Below, in pieces: positions 44,881 to 52,783 of a DNA stretch of 64,000 nucleotides. The translations under genes were made by a program, and so were the position numbers. Under the pieces are notes generated by a model that ran no database searches, had not been told where the DNA came from, and was given only the letters and a program-made list of their open reading frames with translations. Numbering within the stretch: position 1 is the first letter of the stretch; each line of letters begins with the position of its first letter. The DNA is from Nesterenkonia muleiensis. Lineage in GTDB: Bacteria; Actinomycetota; Actinomycetes; Actinomycetales; Micrococcaceae. The DNA lies in NCBI RefSeq assembly GCF_003600155.1, contig NZ_QWLD01000040.1:310001-374000 (forward strand), given 5' to 3'.

Positions 44881-45183
44881 TCAGCGACGCGTGTTCAGAG
44901 TGAAAATGGCGTCCATCGCCTCGCGATCCACTACGCCGAGGTCGCCTTGGTGGACATAACCACCCTGAATCAGAGCCGAGATGGCGGCAGGGAGGTACTG
45001 GCGCTTCACGACGATGTCGATGTCGAGAATGGGCTTAGCCGCGAGACCCGGCACCGCCGTTGAACCGACATGCTCGATTGACACCAGAGGAACGTCTGCG
45101 AGCACGCGGTTCAACTCTCTGGCCACATCGGCAAACTGCGCGGGCCAGTCATTTGAGTAAGGCACAACCTCGATCGACACCAC
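44881..45183 (-). pseudogene. Truncated GrpB-family (UPF0157) gene
   Basis: 100 residues, where GrpB proteins have about 170-180. The N-terminal nucleotidyltransferase-like part is intact: VVPYSNDWPAQFADVARE, IEHVGSTAVPGLAAKPILDIDIVV, and GYVHQGDLGVVDREAM. After NTRR, where the family continues with a His-rich HHLY stretch, there is an immediate stop and the sequence becomes AT-rich. The missing 3' half is not found elsewhere in the window. The break point adjoins the HNH gene region, consistent with an insertion or deletion that removed the end. ATG/GTG start at 45183. Confidence 0.75.
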
Positions 45184-45503
45184 AGGATGATCGCATAGGG
45201 GCTCGCTATAGGCTGATAACTCGGCCGATCAGGCACATCGAAGGTGGGGGATCAGCCAAAACCGGGTCGACCACATCATCAAAGCACCGAATACCCTCTG
45301 TTCGGGGCTGGAGCCGCTGCGACTGGTTCATGCATCGTGAGGACAGCCCAGCGACGCCCTAGCCGAGAAGTCCGACTTCGCTGGCATCAAGGCATTCCCA
45401 TGGCCCCATGCTGGACTAATAGCCAGGGAGCGCCATTCGATGCGGTACTGGTGCCTCACAATGGGCAATTGGGCCACAGACGCTCAACTTGGAGCCAATG
45501 AGA
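45184..45503. other. 320-base stretch without a recognisable gene
   Basis: Open frames here are short and not preceded by a ribosome site; none of the six frames gave a recognisable domain. The stretch may be decayed coding DNA in the accessory patch, as both neighbours are truncated or small. No inverted repeats typical of insertion-sequence ends were noticed. Confidence 0.5.
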
Positions 45504-45890
45504 CTAGGGTTCTCCGCTGAGATGTTCGTGGGCCATCTGCCATTTTCCGTCTTCATTGCGTACAAAGACGTTGGTGGCCCGGCCGGACCCCTGAGACGGT
45601 TTTCCGTCGATGATGCCCTTCCAGCGATATCTGTAGACCACTACAGCTGTGTTGGTGTTCTCGACCAGCCATTGGGGCTCCTCAGCCCAATACTCCTCGT
45701 CCTGGATTGCCTCCCAGGTATCTTCAAAGTACCTGCGAACTAACTTGTGACCGGTCAGCGTCGCATCGTTGAAGAAGTAGCTGACGCCTTCGTGGAGCAG
45801 ATCCGTCACGTTGTCGAAGTCATGTGTGTTAGTGGCCGACAACAGAGCATCGAACGTCTCCCTGGCGCTTCCTGTCTCGGATGGACTCAT
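45504..45890 (-). CDS. NTF2-like / SnoaL-type protein
   Basis: 128 residues, typical for the cone-shaped NTF2-like fold. Segments are FDALLSATNTHDFDNVTDLLHEGVSY (helix then strand, read in parts), RYFEDTWEAIQ, TAVVVYRYRWKG and ATNVFVRNEDGKWQMAHEHLS, the final strands with the conserved W-x-x-x-H. The family covers isomerases, hydrolases and non-catalytic binders (SnoaL, DUF4440); the substrate cannot be read. It is divergent from the truncated formyltransferase gene with 35 bases between. Confidence 0.8.
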   Translation of the reverse strand: MSPSETGSARETFDALLSATNTHDFDNVTDLLHEGVSYFFNDATLTGHKLVRRYFEDTWEAIQDEEYWAEEPQWLVENTNTAVVVYRYRWKGIIDGKPSQGSGRATNVFVRNEDGKWQMAHEHLSGEP

Positions 45891-45925
45891 CGTTCCAGTA
45901 TGTAATAGTGAGTGATTGATACAAA

Positions 45926-46402
45926 GTGACTATGCCTTACTGGATATTGTTCATTGATGAACGCGGCGAAACGGGTAGCACTGACCGGTTCGGCGTTCCG
46001 AGTCTTCATCTGAGTTCTGTGACTCATCCAGAGGAGGGCGACCGTGATACGGCAATGCTTGCTGCACTTCAAGAAGCAGAGATCGATGTAGTAGTGCTGG
46101 CAGGCTATCTGAAGAAAGTCGGTCCGCGAGTGCTGAATGCCTACGCCGGTCGGATGATCAATACCCACCCTGCTTTACTGCCAGCATACGGATCGACCGG
46201 TATGTACGGTGACAGGGTTCATGCAGCTGTACTGCGTGATCAACCCGCAGAAAGCGGAGCGACAATCCATCTGGTGACCGAAAACTATGACGAAGGGCCC
46301 ATCCTCGTTCAAACCAGGGTTCCGGTACTGCCAGGCGACGACATCGCGTCACTGCGTGACCGAGTCCAGTACGCGGAGAAGAACCAGCTGGTGAGATGGT
46401 GA
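45926..46402 (+). pseudogene. N-terminally truncated formyltransferase (PurN-like)
   Basis: 158 residues, starting at GTG 45926; a stop codon lies in frame at 45917. The formyltransferase core is preserved: VVVLAGYLKKVGPRVL, INTHPALLPAYG with the catalytic Asn and His, and ENYDEGPILVQTRVPVLPGDD with the Asp. The first 30 or so residues of the Rossmann fold (glycine-rich SGxGSN loop) are missing, so it is most likely an inactive relic. It may alternatively be a reduced, still folded paralogue. A complete purN would be expected elsewhere on the chromosome. Confidence 0.7.
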
Positions 46403-46530
46403 CGAGACTGGGCAAAGACTGATCGGGATACCGTCCTCAGACCCGCTGATCCGTAAACATCGGTTCTCGAAATACTTCAGCATGCCGCTGCTCTCAGTAG
46501 TACCCCGCCCTTCCAGGGCAGAAAGCGCCG

Positions 46531-47097
46531 TCATGCTTCGGAAGTGGGAAAGACGCTGCGGCTCACCTGGGGGAGTGTGGCCGGGCAGTGTTGCTGCTCG
46601 GGTGAGCTGTCCTCCTGGAGAGCCCCACGGAGCAGATCCTTGGCCCGTTGATAGCGCCCCCGTGCAGTCGAGGACGGTAGGTCCAGGATCTGTCCGGCAT
46701 CGGCGATGCTGAACCCGTCCCAGTGCACCAGCCTGACCAGCTCCCCAAGTTCAGGCTCCAGTCTGCGGACTGCGTCGCGGACTTCAGCGCCGTCGTCAGC
46801 TGCCTGTGATGAGTCGTCAGGGCGCAGCATCACCTTCAGCTTGCTGGTCAGGCGATGCCGACGGCGCTGCCCCCGCTTGGAGTTCTTCAGCACATTGCGG
46901 GCGATGCCGAACAACCACATCCGAGCCGCCTGGCCTCCTTCGGGAGAGTCTGGCTCCCGCTGCCAGGCGATCAGCATGGTCTCCGCCAGGAGGTCCGCCG
47001 CCGCATCACGGTCAGTCCGGCGCTCGAAGTAGTGCAGCAGGTCCACCGAGTTAGCCTTCAGCACCGCTTCCAAAGAGGAGTCCTGAGAGGCGCTCAT
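46531..47097 (-). CDS. ECF-type RNA polymerase sigma factor
   Basis: 188 residues. Region 2 is at about 15-80 (YFERRTDRDAAADLLAETML, then MWLFGIARNVL) and region 4 at about 115-165 (LVRLVHWDGFSIADAGQIL, then SSTARGRYQRAKDLLR, the helix-turn-helix). No region 1 or 3, so ECF. It follows the membrane protein gene on the same strand with a 4-base ATGA overlap, so the pair is translated together. The extracytoplasmic signal is unknown. No clear ECF-type promoter was recognised upstream of the operon, but an inverted repeat is present at 47854-47880. Confidence 0.9.
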   Translation of the reverse strand: MSASQDSSLEAVLKANSVDLLHYFERRTDRDAAADLLAETMLIAWQREPDSPEGGQAARMWLFGIARNVLKNSKRGQRRRHRLTSKLKVMLRPDDSSQAADDGAEVRDAVRRLEPELGELVRLVHWDGFSIADAGQILDLPSSTARGRYQRAKDLLRGALQEDSSPEQQHCPATLPQVSRSVFPTSEA

Positions 47098-47837
47098 CCG
47101 CCCGAATCCTCATGTTCGGCCTCATGGGCATCCATATCGCCGTATACGTCGAGTCCACTGCCCTCGAAGTCTGCCCCGGGGCAGGAGTGGCCCATGGCGG
47201 CCCCGCCCACGCGGATCTCCTGCATGGCGTCTCGGTAATCGTCATGCAGCTGGTGATCGAGCATAGAGACAACGGCATGGAAATAGATGGCGTCTTCGCT
47301 CAACTCTTCATGACCTGAGACTTCTGCCTGGTGAGCAACCTCCTCCTGGAATTCATCAGTAGTGACAAAGTCATCGACCCTCTCCTGGGCATCGGAGTAC
47401 ATCTCCCGGGCGAATTCCTCCTGCTCATCGGTCATGGAGAAGTCCCCGACATTTTCAACCCCCGGCGGACCCAGACTCATCATTCGGAGCTCGAACTCGC
47501 ACTCGGCACCACTGGGCAGTTCGAAGCTGTAGTGCGCGTGGGGCTCGGCATCGATTGCCGCCCAGTAGCTGCGAATCTCCACCACAGCCACCGCAGCAGC
47601 ACCGCCGCCGAGAAAGACCAAAGCAGCAAGTCCGACCGCCGCACCGCGTGATACACGGAACCGACCAGTACGACGCCGTCCGGCAACCTCATTCCGGGTT
47701 CGGGTGGAAAGCCTGCTCAGCTCCTCCTGAAGTCTCGGTGTAACCGGTGTGCCAGGTGAGGCAGAACGAACCAGACGTTCGTCCAACGGGGCGGGTGACT
47801 CGGCTGGCTGGCGTTCGGGAATGGGCGAGGGTGCCAT
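47094..47837 (-). CDS. Single-pass membrane protein, possible anti-sigma partner
   Basis: 247 residues from ATG 47837 (AAGGAG 6 bases upstream). A cytoplasmic Pro/Arg/Ser-rich N-terminus of about 64 residues, one membrane helix (about 65-87), then an acidic extracytoplasmic domain rich in Glu, Asp, His and Met. There are two cysteines (in GAECEFEL and HSCPGADF), and MMSLGPPGVENVG and HQLHDDYRDAM are visible. It lacks the HxxxCxxC zinc motif of common anti-sigma factors. It lies first in the operon, ahead of the sigma gene, which suggests it is the sensor/anti-sigma. The reverse of the usual gene order is notable. Confidence 0.7.
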   Translation of the reverse strand: MAPSPIPERQPAESPAPLDERLVRSASPGTPVTPRLQEELSRLSTRTRNEVAGRRRTGRFRVSRGAAVGLAALVFLGGGAAAVAVVEIRSYWAAIDAEPHAHYSFELPSGAECEFELRMMSLGPPGVENVGDFSMTDEQEEFAREMYSDAQERVDDFVTTDEFQEEVAHQAEVSGHEELSEDAIYFHAVVSMLDHQLHDDYRDAMQEIRVGGAAMGHSCPGADFEGSGLDVYGDMDAHEAEHEDSGG

Positions 47838-47853
47838 GCTGTGCTCCTTGCGG

Positions 47854-47880
47854 GTATGAGAGCTGCCTTCTACCTCATAC
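47854..47880. promoter_or_regulatory. Inverted repeat upstream of the sigma-factor operon
   Basis: GTATGAG (47854-47860) and CTCATAC (47874-47880) form a perfect 7-base inverted repeat with a 13-base spacer. It lies just upstream of the ribosome site of the membrane-protein gene. It may be an operator or a leader hairpin. Confidence 0.4.
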
Positions 47881-47917
47881 ATGTCCGGCAGGGCACGAAA
47901 CGTCCATTGAGGAGGAA

Positions 47918-48307
47918 TCAGACTGGTTCGGCAACCTGTTCCGCGGCTTGCAGTTCTCGTTCTTTCGCTTGGAGTGGCAAGACGCATGCTCTTGCCGTGG
48001 CTCCAGTCGAAAGCAGCAGTGCCCCGAGGAGGACTGTGACCTCTGAACCCTCATAGAAGCCGACCACCAAGGCAAAAGGTGCCGCCATCAGCAGGCTGGC
48101 GCTCATGCCCGACACTGCCTGCCCGGTCTTAGCGGGCCGCCACTGTTTCAAGGATGGCCTCAAGACCCCCCGAACTGTGTGGAACAGAGCGATAAAGGAC
48201 ATCACACCGAGCAGAGCCCACATATGGGAACCTTGCACCACCAACAGGACGATCCACGGGGATCCCACGGCTATAGCTCCCCATATCCATACACCTGGCT
48301 GATTCAT
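47918..48307 (-). CDS. Small membrane protein of unknown function
   Basis: 129 residues with four predicted membrane helices (about 7-24, 29-46, 68-86 and 88-106) and a polar C-terminal tail ending AAEQVAEPV. No motif is recognised. It is transcribed toward the sigma operon but ends 80 bases before it. A strong inverted repeat (48387-48405) lies 80 bases upstream of its ATG, between it and the M3 peptidase gene. Possibly part of the same accessory patch. Confidence 0.6.
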   Translation of the reverse strand: MNQPGVWIWGAIAVGSPWIVLLVVQGSHMWALLGVMSFIALFHTVRGVLRPSLKQWRPAKTGQAVSGMSASLLMAAPFALVVGFYEGSEVTVLLGALLLSTGATARACVLPLQAKERELQAAEQVAEPV

Positions 48308-48386
48308 TGTGCACCTCCTGACCTGTTAACGCAGGCTACTGGCCACGCCTGGCGCACAAAAAGGGAAAACGCCTAACTGTGAGTCT

Positions 48387-48405
48387 CTGTGCACCTGATG
48401 CACAG
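48387..48405. promoter_or_regulatory. Perfect inverted repeat between the M3 peptidase and the membrane protein gene
   Basis: CTGTGCA (48387-48393), spacer CCTGA, TGCACAG (48399-48405). A 7-base perfect dyad with a 5-base loop. It could end the peptidase transcript (no T-tract) or be an operator for the membrane protein gene. Confidence 0.4.
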
Positions 48406-48440
48406 CTGGTGTCAAGACGCCGTCCGCCCAGCCCCATCCC

Positions 48441-50477
48441 TCACTCAAGGCCCAGTGAACGCAGCAGATGCTTCGGGTCCGGGTCGTGACCGAGAGCGTC
48501 GCGGAAGGACTCCAGCGGATCGCGCGTATTGCCGCGGGCCAGCAGCTCAGTGCGGAACTGGGCACCCCGGGCAGCCAGGGCGCCGTCGTCGGTGAGAACC
48601 TCCCGGAACCACTCGCCAGCGTCCTCGGCCAGCACCTCGGCCCATAGGTAGGAGTAATACCCGGCGGCGTAGCCGGCGCTGGCGAAGATGTGCTTGAAGA
48701 ACCCGCCGTGATACCGCGGCGGAACCAGCGGAAGGTCGAGCCCCCAGTCGGTCAGCACCTGCTGCTCGAAGGCCTGCGGGTCCGAGGCGGCCTCCTGAGC
48801 TTGGTCGGGGGTCAGCGTATGCCAGGCCAGATCGATGACCACCGCCGCCACATGCTCCACCGTAGAGGCCCCCTTGCCCCAGAGCTGATTCTCTGACGGC
48901 GCAGCACCCGGAGGAGTGGGTTCCTGGTACAGCTCCTGGAAGACCTCGTTGACCTGGGAGGGGAACTCGACATTGTCGCGCGGCACCGCAGTGCCGGAAA
49001 GCTGGGGAAACTCGGCCTCGGCCAGCAGGGCGTGCAGGGCATGGCCGAACTCGTGGAACAGGGTGCGCTGCTCGCGCTCGGTCAGCACCGCCGCTTCGCC
49101 TTCGGCAGGAGCTGTCACATTCAGGTTGTTGGTGACCACCGCCTTGGATCCCACCAACGACGACGGCACCGAGAACCCGTTCATCCACGCCCCGCCTGAT
49201 TTGGTGGGGCGGGTGTAGAGATCCAGCAGGAACAGTCCCAGACCGGCACCTGATTCTCGGGGCCGCTGACCCGGCTCGCCGTCGAACACCTCGAAGCTGC
49301 GAGCCCCCGGGACATAGCCGGGCAGGTCGCCGCGCTCCACCACGGTGATCCCATAGACCCGTCGGGCGGCATCGAAGAGTCGGTGCAGTGCCTCGTCCAA
49401 GGAGATATCAGAGCCTCCCGAATCCTCGCTGAGCGTCCTGCGAACCTGCTCGATTCCAAAGGTCAGGTCCCAGGATTCGGGTGCAAAGCCCAGATGCTCG
49501 GCGATCCGCTCAGACTCATCCCGGGCCCGCACCGCCGCCCCGGCCGCAATCTGGCGCAGCATCGACTCAATGGCGTCCCTGCTGGGAGCGGTGCGCAGCG
49601 GAAGCACCGATTCCAGATAGTTCTCATGCCCCAGCAGCTGAGCCTTCTGCGCACGAAGCACAGCGATCCCCGCCCCGATCTGCCGGGTGGTGCGGCCATC
49701 ATCACCGGTCAGCGTGCCGCGCTCCACCGAGGCAGTGTGAAGTCTGCGCCTGGTCTCGCGGTCGGTCAATGAGCCGAGCACCGCCTGCTGGGCCGGCATG
49801 GTCAGCGTCAGCAGATAGCCTTCAGGATGTCCTGCCTGCTCCGCCGCGGCCCGGGCGGAAGCGATCCGGGTCTCGCTCAGCCCGGCAAGCTCAAGGGAGG
49901 ATCCGAAGAGCACAGCGGACTCCTTAGCTTCACGCACCTGCAGCTGCGAGTACGCGGACTCCTCGGCGGCCAGCTGCCGGTTGATCTCCTTCAGCCGTTC
50001 CTGCCGGCGCTGATCCAGCCCGGCGCCGGCCACCTCAGCTGTGAGGATCAGCTGCTGCAGAAACCACTGCTGCTCATCGCTGGCTCGGACCTGGCCGGAG
50101 GCGATGCGGTCCTTAAGCTGGCCCAGGCGGGAGAACAGGCCTGGGTGCAGCCTCAGCCAGTCAGTGTGTGCGGCGATCTCCGGTGCCGCCTCAGCCCGGA
50201 CCGCCTGGCGCTGGTCGGTGCCGTCAGCCGCGGCCACCACACCGAAGGCTCGCTGCAACCGGTCCAGCTCGGCCCCGGAGAGGGCCAAGGGGTGCAGCAC
50301 ATTGTGCACTGTTGCGGGTTCGGTACTGGCAGCGATCTCTTCCACTCGGGTGCGTTGGGCTGCCAAGGCCTGCTGGCGGGCAGGTGCCCAGGCGTCGTCG
50401 TCGACTGTTGTCATCTCCGGATAGTCGTAATCCAGGGTCCGTGTCCATGGTGTGTCCACGAGCGGGGAATCTGCCAA
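48441..50477 (-). CDS. M3-family metallopeptidase (oligopeptidase / dipeptidyl carboxypeptidase type)
   Basis: 678 residues, the normal M3 length. The zinc site is FHEFGHALHALL, with the third ligand Glu expected about 25 residues on (around FPSQVNEVFQELY). RYHGGFFKHIFASAGYAAGYYSYLWAE is the typical C-terminal M3 stretch, read in parts. It starts at TTG 50477, 5 bases after AAGGAG. There is no signal peptide, so it acts in the cytosol on short peptides. It is divergent from yebC; their common region has an 8-base inverted repeat. Confidence 0.93.
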   Translation of the reverse strand: MADSPLVDTPWTRTLDYDYPEMTTVDDDAWAPARQQALAAQRTRVEEIAASTEPATVHNVLHPLALSGAELDRLQRAFGVVAAADGTDQRQAVRAEAAPEIAAHTDWLRLHPGLFSRLGQLKDRIASGQVRASDEQQWFLQQLILTAEVAGAGLDQRRQERLKEINRQLAAEESAYSQLQVREAKESAVLFGSSLELAGLSETRIASARAAAEQAGHPEGYLLTLTMPAQQAVLGSLTDRETRRRLHTASVERGTLTGDDGRTTRQIGAGIAVLRAQKAQLLGHENYLESVLPLRTAPSRDAIESMLRQIAAGAAVRARDESERIAEHLGFAPESWDLTFGIEQVRRTLSEDSGGSDISLDEALHRLFDAARRVYGITVVERGDLPGYVPGARSFEVFDGEPGQRPRESGAGLGLFLLDLYTRPTKSGGAWMNGFSVPSSLVGSKAVVTNNLNVTAPAEGEAAVLTEREQRTLFHEFGHALHALLAEAEFPQLSGTAVPRDNVEFPSQVNEVFQELYQEPTPPGAAPSENQLWGKGASTVEHVAAVVIDLAWHTLTPDQAQEAASDPQAFEQQVLTDWGLDLPLVPPRYHGGFFKHIFASAGYAAGYYSYLWAEVLAEDAGEWFREVLTDDGALAARGAQFRTELLARGNTRDPLESFRDALGHDPDPKHLLRSLGLE

Positions 50478-50496
50478 GGCATCTCCTTAGTTGCGA

Positions 50497-50516
50497 GTAG
50501 TCTGGAGACAGACTAC
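50497..50516. promoter_or_regulatory. Perfect 20-base dyad between the M3 peptidase and yebC genes
   Basis: GTAGTCTG (50497-50504), spacer GAGA, CAGACTAC (50509-50516): a perfect 8-base inverted repeat. It sits 20 bases from the peptidase start and 40 bases from the yebC start. A shared operator overlapping one or both promoters is likely. Confidence 0.45.
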
Positions 50517-50556
50517 CTAACCGTTGCCTATTGCAACCAAATGCATAAGGAGAGCT

Positions 50557-51318
50557 ATGGCCGGTCACTCCAAATGGGCCAATACCAAGCACCGCAAAGC
50601 CGCTGTGGACGCCAAGAAGGCTAAGATCAACGCGCGCTACATCAAGCAGATTGAGGTGGCAGCGCGCAATGGCGGGCCGGACCCCGACGGCAACCCCGCT
50701 CTGGCCCTGGCCGTGCAGAAGGCGAAGAAGGAGTCGGTGCCCAATGACAATATCGACCGGGCGATCAAGCGTGGTGGTGGCCTGACCGGTGACACCGTCG
50801 AGTACGAGGAGATCACCTACGAGGTCCGTGGTCCGGCCGGCTCCGCCCTGCTGGTGGAATGCCTGACCGACAACCGCAACCGGGCTGCCGCTGAGGTGCG
50901 CACCGCGGTGACCCGTTCCGGAGGCACTGTGGCCGATCCCGGCTCGGTGGCCTATATGTTCCAGCGCAAGGGCGTGGTGACTGTACCCACGACCGGAGGT
51001 GTGACCGAGGACGATGTGCTCGGAGCGGTCCTGGAGGCTGGGGTGGAGGAGGTCGTGGAGCGCGAGGAGAGCTTTGAGGTGCACTCCGAGCCCAGTGATC
51101 TGCAGGAGGTGCTCCAGGGGCTGGAGGAAGCCGGGATCGCCTATGACTCCGATGAGGTCGCCTTCGTCTCCGATATGAAGATCGACTTGGAGCTCGACGA
51201 CGCCAAGAAGTTCCTGCGGCTCCACGACGCCTTGGACGACCTGGACGATGTGCAGAACATCCACACCAATGCTGACTTGAGCGCCGATACCCTGGCCGCT
51301 CTCGAGGCAGAGGGTTAG
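50557..51318 (+). CDS. yebC: YebC/PmpR-family protein
   Basis: 253 residues from ATG 50557, behind AAGGAGAGCT. The family start [20 protein letters not shown] is clear, followed by [29 protein letters not shown] and [16 protein letters not shown], each read as family signatures. YebC-type proteins act as transcription regulators in some bacteria and, in recent work, in translation of difficult peptide motifs. It heads the block yebC-ruvC-ruvA-ruvB-yajC-secD-secF, with ruvC 16 bases downstream. Confidence 0.96.
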   Translation: MAGHSKWANTKHRKAAVDAKKAKINARYIKQIEVAARNGGPDPDGNPALALAVQKAKKESVPNDNIDRAIKRGGGLTGDTVEYEEITYEVRGPAGSALLVECLTDNRNRAAAEVRTAVTRSGGTVADPGSVAYMFQRKGVVTVPTTGGVTEDDVLGAVLEAGVEEVVEREESFEVHSEPSDLQEVLQGLEEAGIAYDSDEVAFVSDMKIDLELDDAKKFLRLHDALDDLDDVQNIHTNADLSADTLAALEAEG

Positions 51319-51334
51319 GAGTACAAAGATCGCT

Positions 51335-52009
51335 GTGCGCCGCGTGGCCTCCACCGCTGGCACCTCACAGGTGGCTCAGCGCATCATGGGGGTCGATCCC
51401 GGTCTGACCCGCTGCGGCTTCGCCGTGGTGGAGATGCAGCCCAATCGCAGCGGAAGCTCGCTCCATGTGGAGGTCAAGGGCACCAGCAGCGGAGAGGATC
51501 TGGCGGAGCGGATCCTGGCGATCCAGCGGGCGGCTGAGCACCTGCTGGACCGCTTCGCCCCGGACGTGCTGGCCATCGAGCGGGTGTTCTCCTCCTCCAA
51601 TGCGCCCACAGCCATCGCCACCGCACAGGCCTCGGGCGTGGTGATCGCCGCCGCGGCCGCCCGCGGAATCCCGGTGGCCTGGCACACCCCCTCGGAGGTC
51701 AAGGCTGCGGTGACCGACGACGGGAGGGCGGGCAAGGATGCGGTGGCCCGCATGGTTCAGCGCATTCTGGACCTCCCTGGACTTCCCACACCGGTGGACG
51801 CCACCGATGCCTATGCGGTGGCGATCTGTCACGGCTGGCGCTCCGGGGTGGGTGCCAAGTTCAGCATGACCGCCTCCACCCAGACTCATCAGGGCGCCCG
51901 CACCGCCCTGCAGAAGGCCGCTGAAGCCCAGGCCGGGGGCCTCACCCCGGCGCAGCGGGCCTGGCAGGAGGCCGCGCGGCGGGCTGGGCCCAGGGCCCCG
52001 AGGCGGTAG
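51335..52009 (+). CDS. ruvC: Crossover junction endodeoxyribonuclease RuvC
   Basis: 224 residues. The catalytic acidic residues are in MGVDPGLTRCGFAVV (first Asp), LAIERVFSSSNAPTA (Glu), and PTPVDATDAYAVAICH (the last Asp pair), and the fold is RNase H-like. It resolves Holliday junctions in recombination. The C-terminal 45 residues after HGWRSG are an Ala/Gln-rich extension beyond the usual 175. GTG 51335 is taken as the start, but GTG 51371 or ATG 51386 would give more typical N-termini. It precedes ruvA by 144 bases, with a hairpin in between. Confidence 0.95.
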   Translation: MRRVASTAGTSQVAQRIMGVDPGLTRCGFAVVEMQPNRSGSSLHVEVKGTSSGEDLAERILAIQRAAEHLLDRFAPDVLAIERVFSSSNAPTAIATAQASGVVIAAAAARGIPVAWHTPSEVKAAVTDDGRAGKDAVARMVQRILDLPGLPTPVDATDAYAVAICHGWRSGVGAKFSMTASTQTHQGARTALQKAAEAQAGGLTPAQRAWQEAARRAGPRAPRR

Positions 52010-52010
52010 G

Positions 52011-52039
52011 TCGTGGGGCTTTCGCTGAAAACCCCACGA
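52011..52039 (+). terminator. Hairpin directly after ruvC
   Basis: TCGTGGGG (52011-52018) pairs with CCCCACGA (52032-52039), 8 perfect pairs with a 13-base loop. It follows the ruvC stop by one base. It could be a terminator or attenuator separating ruvC from ruvAB. Confidence 0.45.
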
Positions 52040-52105
52040 GGAATGGATGGGTCCAGACACGCTGCCTCCGGTGGGCTCTGGACTCCGCGCGGGCGACTAT
52101 GCTGA

Positions 52106-52121
52106 TCGAAGATATGTACTA
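52106..52121. promoter_or_regulatory. Possible degenerate LexA (SOS) box upstream of ruvA
   Basis: TCGAAGATATGTACTA matches the actinobacterial SOS consensus TCGAAC-N4-GTTCGA with three mismatches in the arms (positions 6, 13 and 15). It lies 33 bases before the ruvA start. ruv genes are SOS-controlled in many actinobacteria, which supports the idea; the mismatches argue against strong binding. Confidence 0.35.
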
Positions 52122-52153
52122 ACAGCGGGAAACTAGCACAGGAAAGGTATCCG

Positions 52154-52783
52154 ATGATCTCCAGCATCCGCGGCGAGGTGCTGCACCTGGGACTCAGCGA
52201 GGCTGTGGTCGAGGTCTCCGGCTTCGGGCTCACCGTCCAGGCCACCCCGAAGACCCTTGGGGCGCTGCGGACCGGGCAGCCGGCCTTTCTGCACACCAGC
52301 TTCGTGCCCAGGCAAGATGAGGCCCCGCTGCTCTTTGGCTTCGCCGAGACCGATGAGCGCGAGATCTTCACCACGCTGCTGGGGATCTCCGGAGTCGGCC
52401 CGCGCCTGGCGCTGGCCGTACTCAGCGTGCACACTCCGGATGCGGTGCGCCTGGCCATCCGCGACTCCGATACCGCGGCCTTCACCAAAGTTCCGGGGAT
52501 CGGTAAGAAGACCGCCCAGCGCATCCTGCTGGAGCTCGCCGGAAAACTGGTCATCGACCCGGAGGAGCCGGGACCGAAGAGTGCGACGACGCCCTCCTCG
52601 GCCGAGACCACCAAAGCTGAGGTCCGTGCCGCGCTCACCTCGCTGGGCTGGACCGAGAAGGATGCGGGCAAGGCCCTCGGTGACGCCTTGGCCACCGATC
52701 CGGACCTGACAGAGGCTGACACCGCCACTGTTCTGCGCGCTGTGCTGCGTTCGATGGGGACGGCGAAGGCAGGCGCCGCCTGA
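52154..52783 (+). CDS. ruvA: Holliday junction DNA helicase subunit RuvA
   Basis: 209 residues. N-terminal OB fold starts [13 protein letters not shown]; the double helix-hairpin-helix region has [18 protein letters not shown] and [17 protein letters not shown]. The C-terminal domain III ([19 protein letters not shown]) that binds RuvB is intact. It holds the four-way junction for RuvB. The ribosome site AGGAAAGG is well placed, and its TGA shares a base with the ruvB ATG (TGATG). Confidence 0.96.
   Translation: MISSIRGEVLHLGLSEAVVEVSGFGLTVQATPKTLGALRTGQPAFLHTSFVPRQDEAPLLFGFAETDEREIFTTLLGISGVGPRLALAVLSVHTPDAVRLAIRDSDTAAFTKVPGIGKKTAQRILLELAGKLVIDPEEPGPKSATTPSSAETTKAEVRAALTSLGWTEKDAGKALGDALATDPDLTEADTATVLRAVLRSMGTAKAGAA

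Noticed and set aside
45244-45501. Possible remains of a transposase on the plus strand
   Set aside because: No DDE motif, helix-turn-helix or terminal inverted repeats could be seen in any frame.
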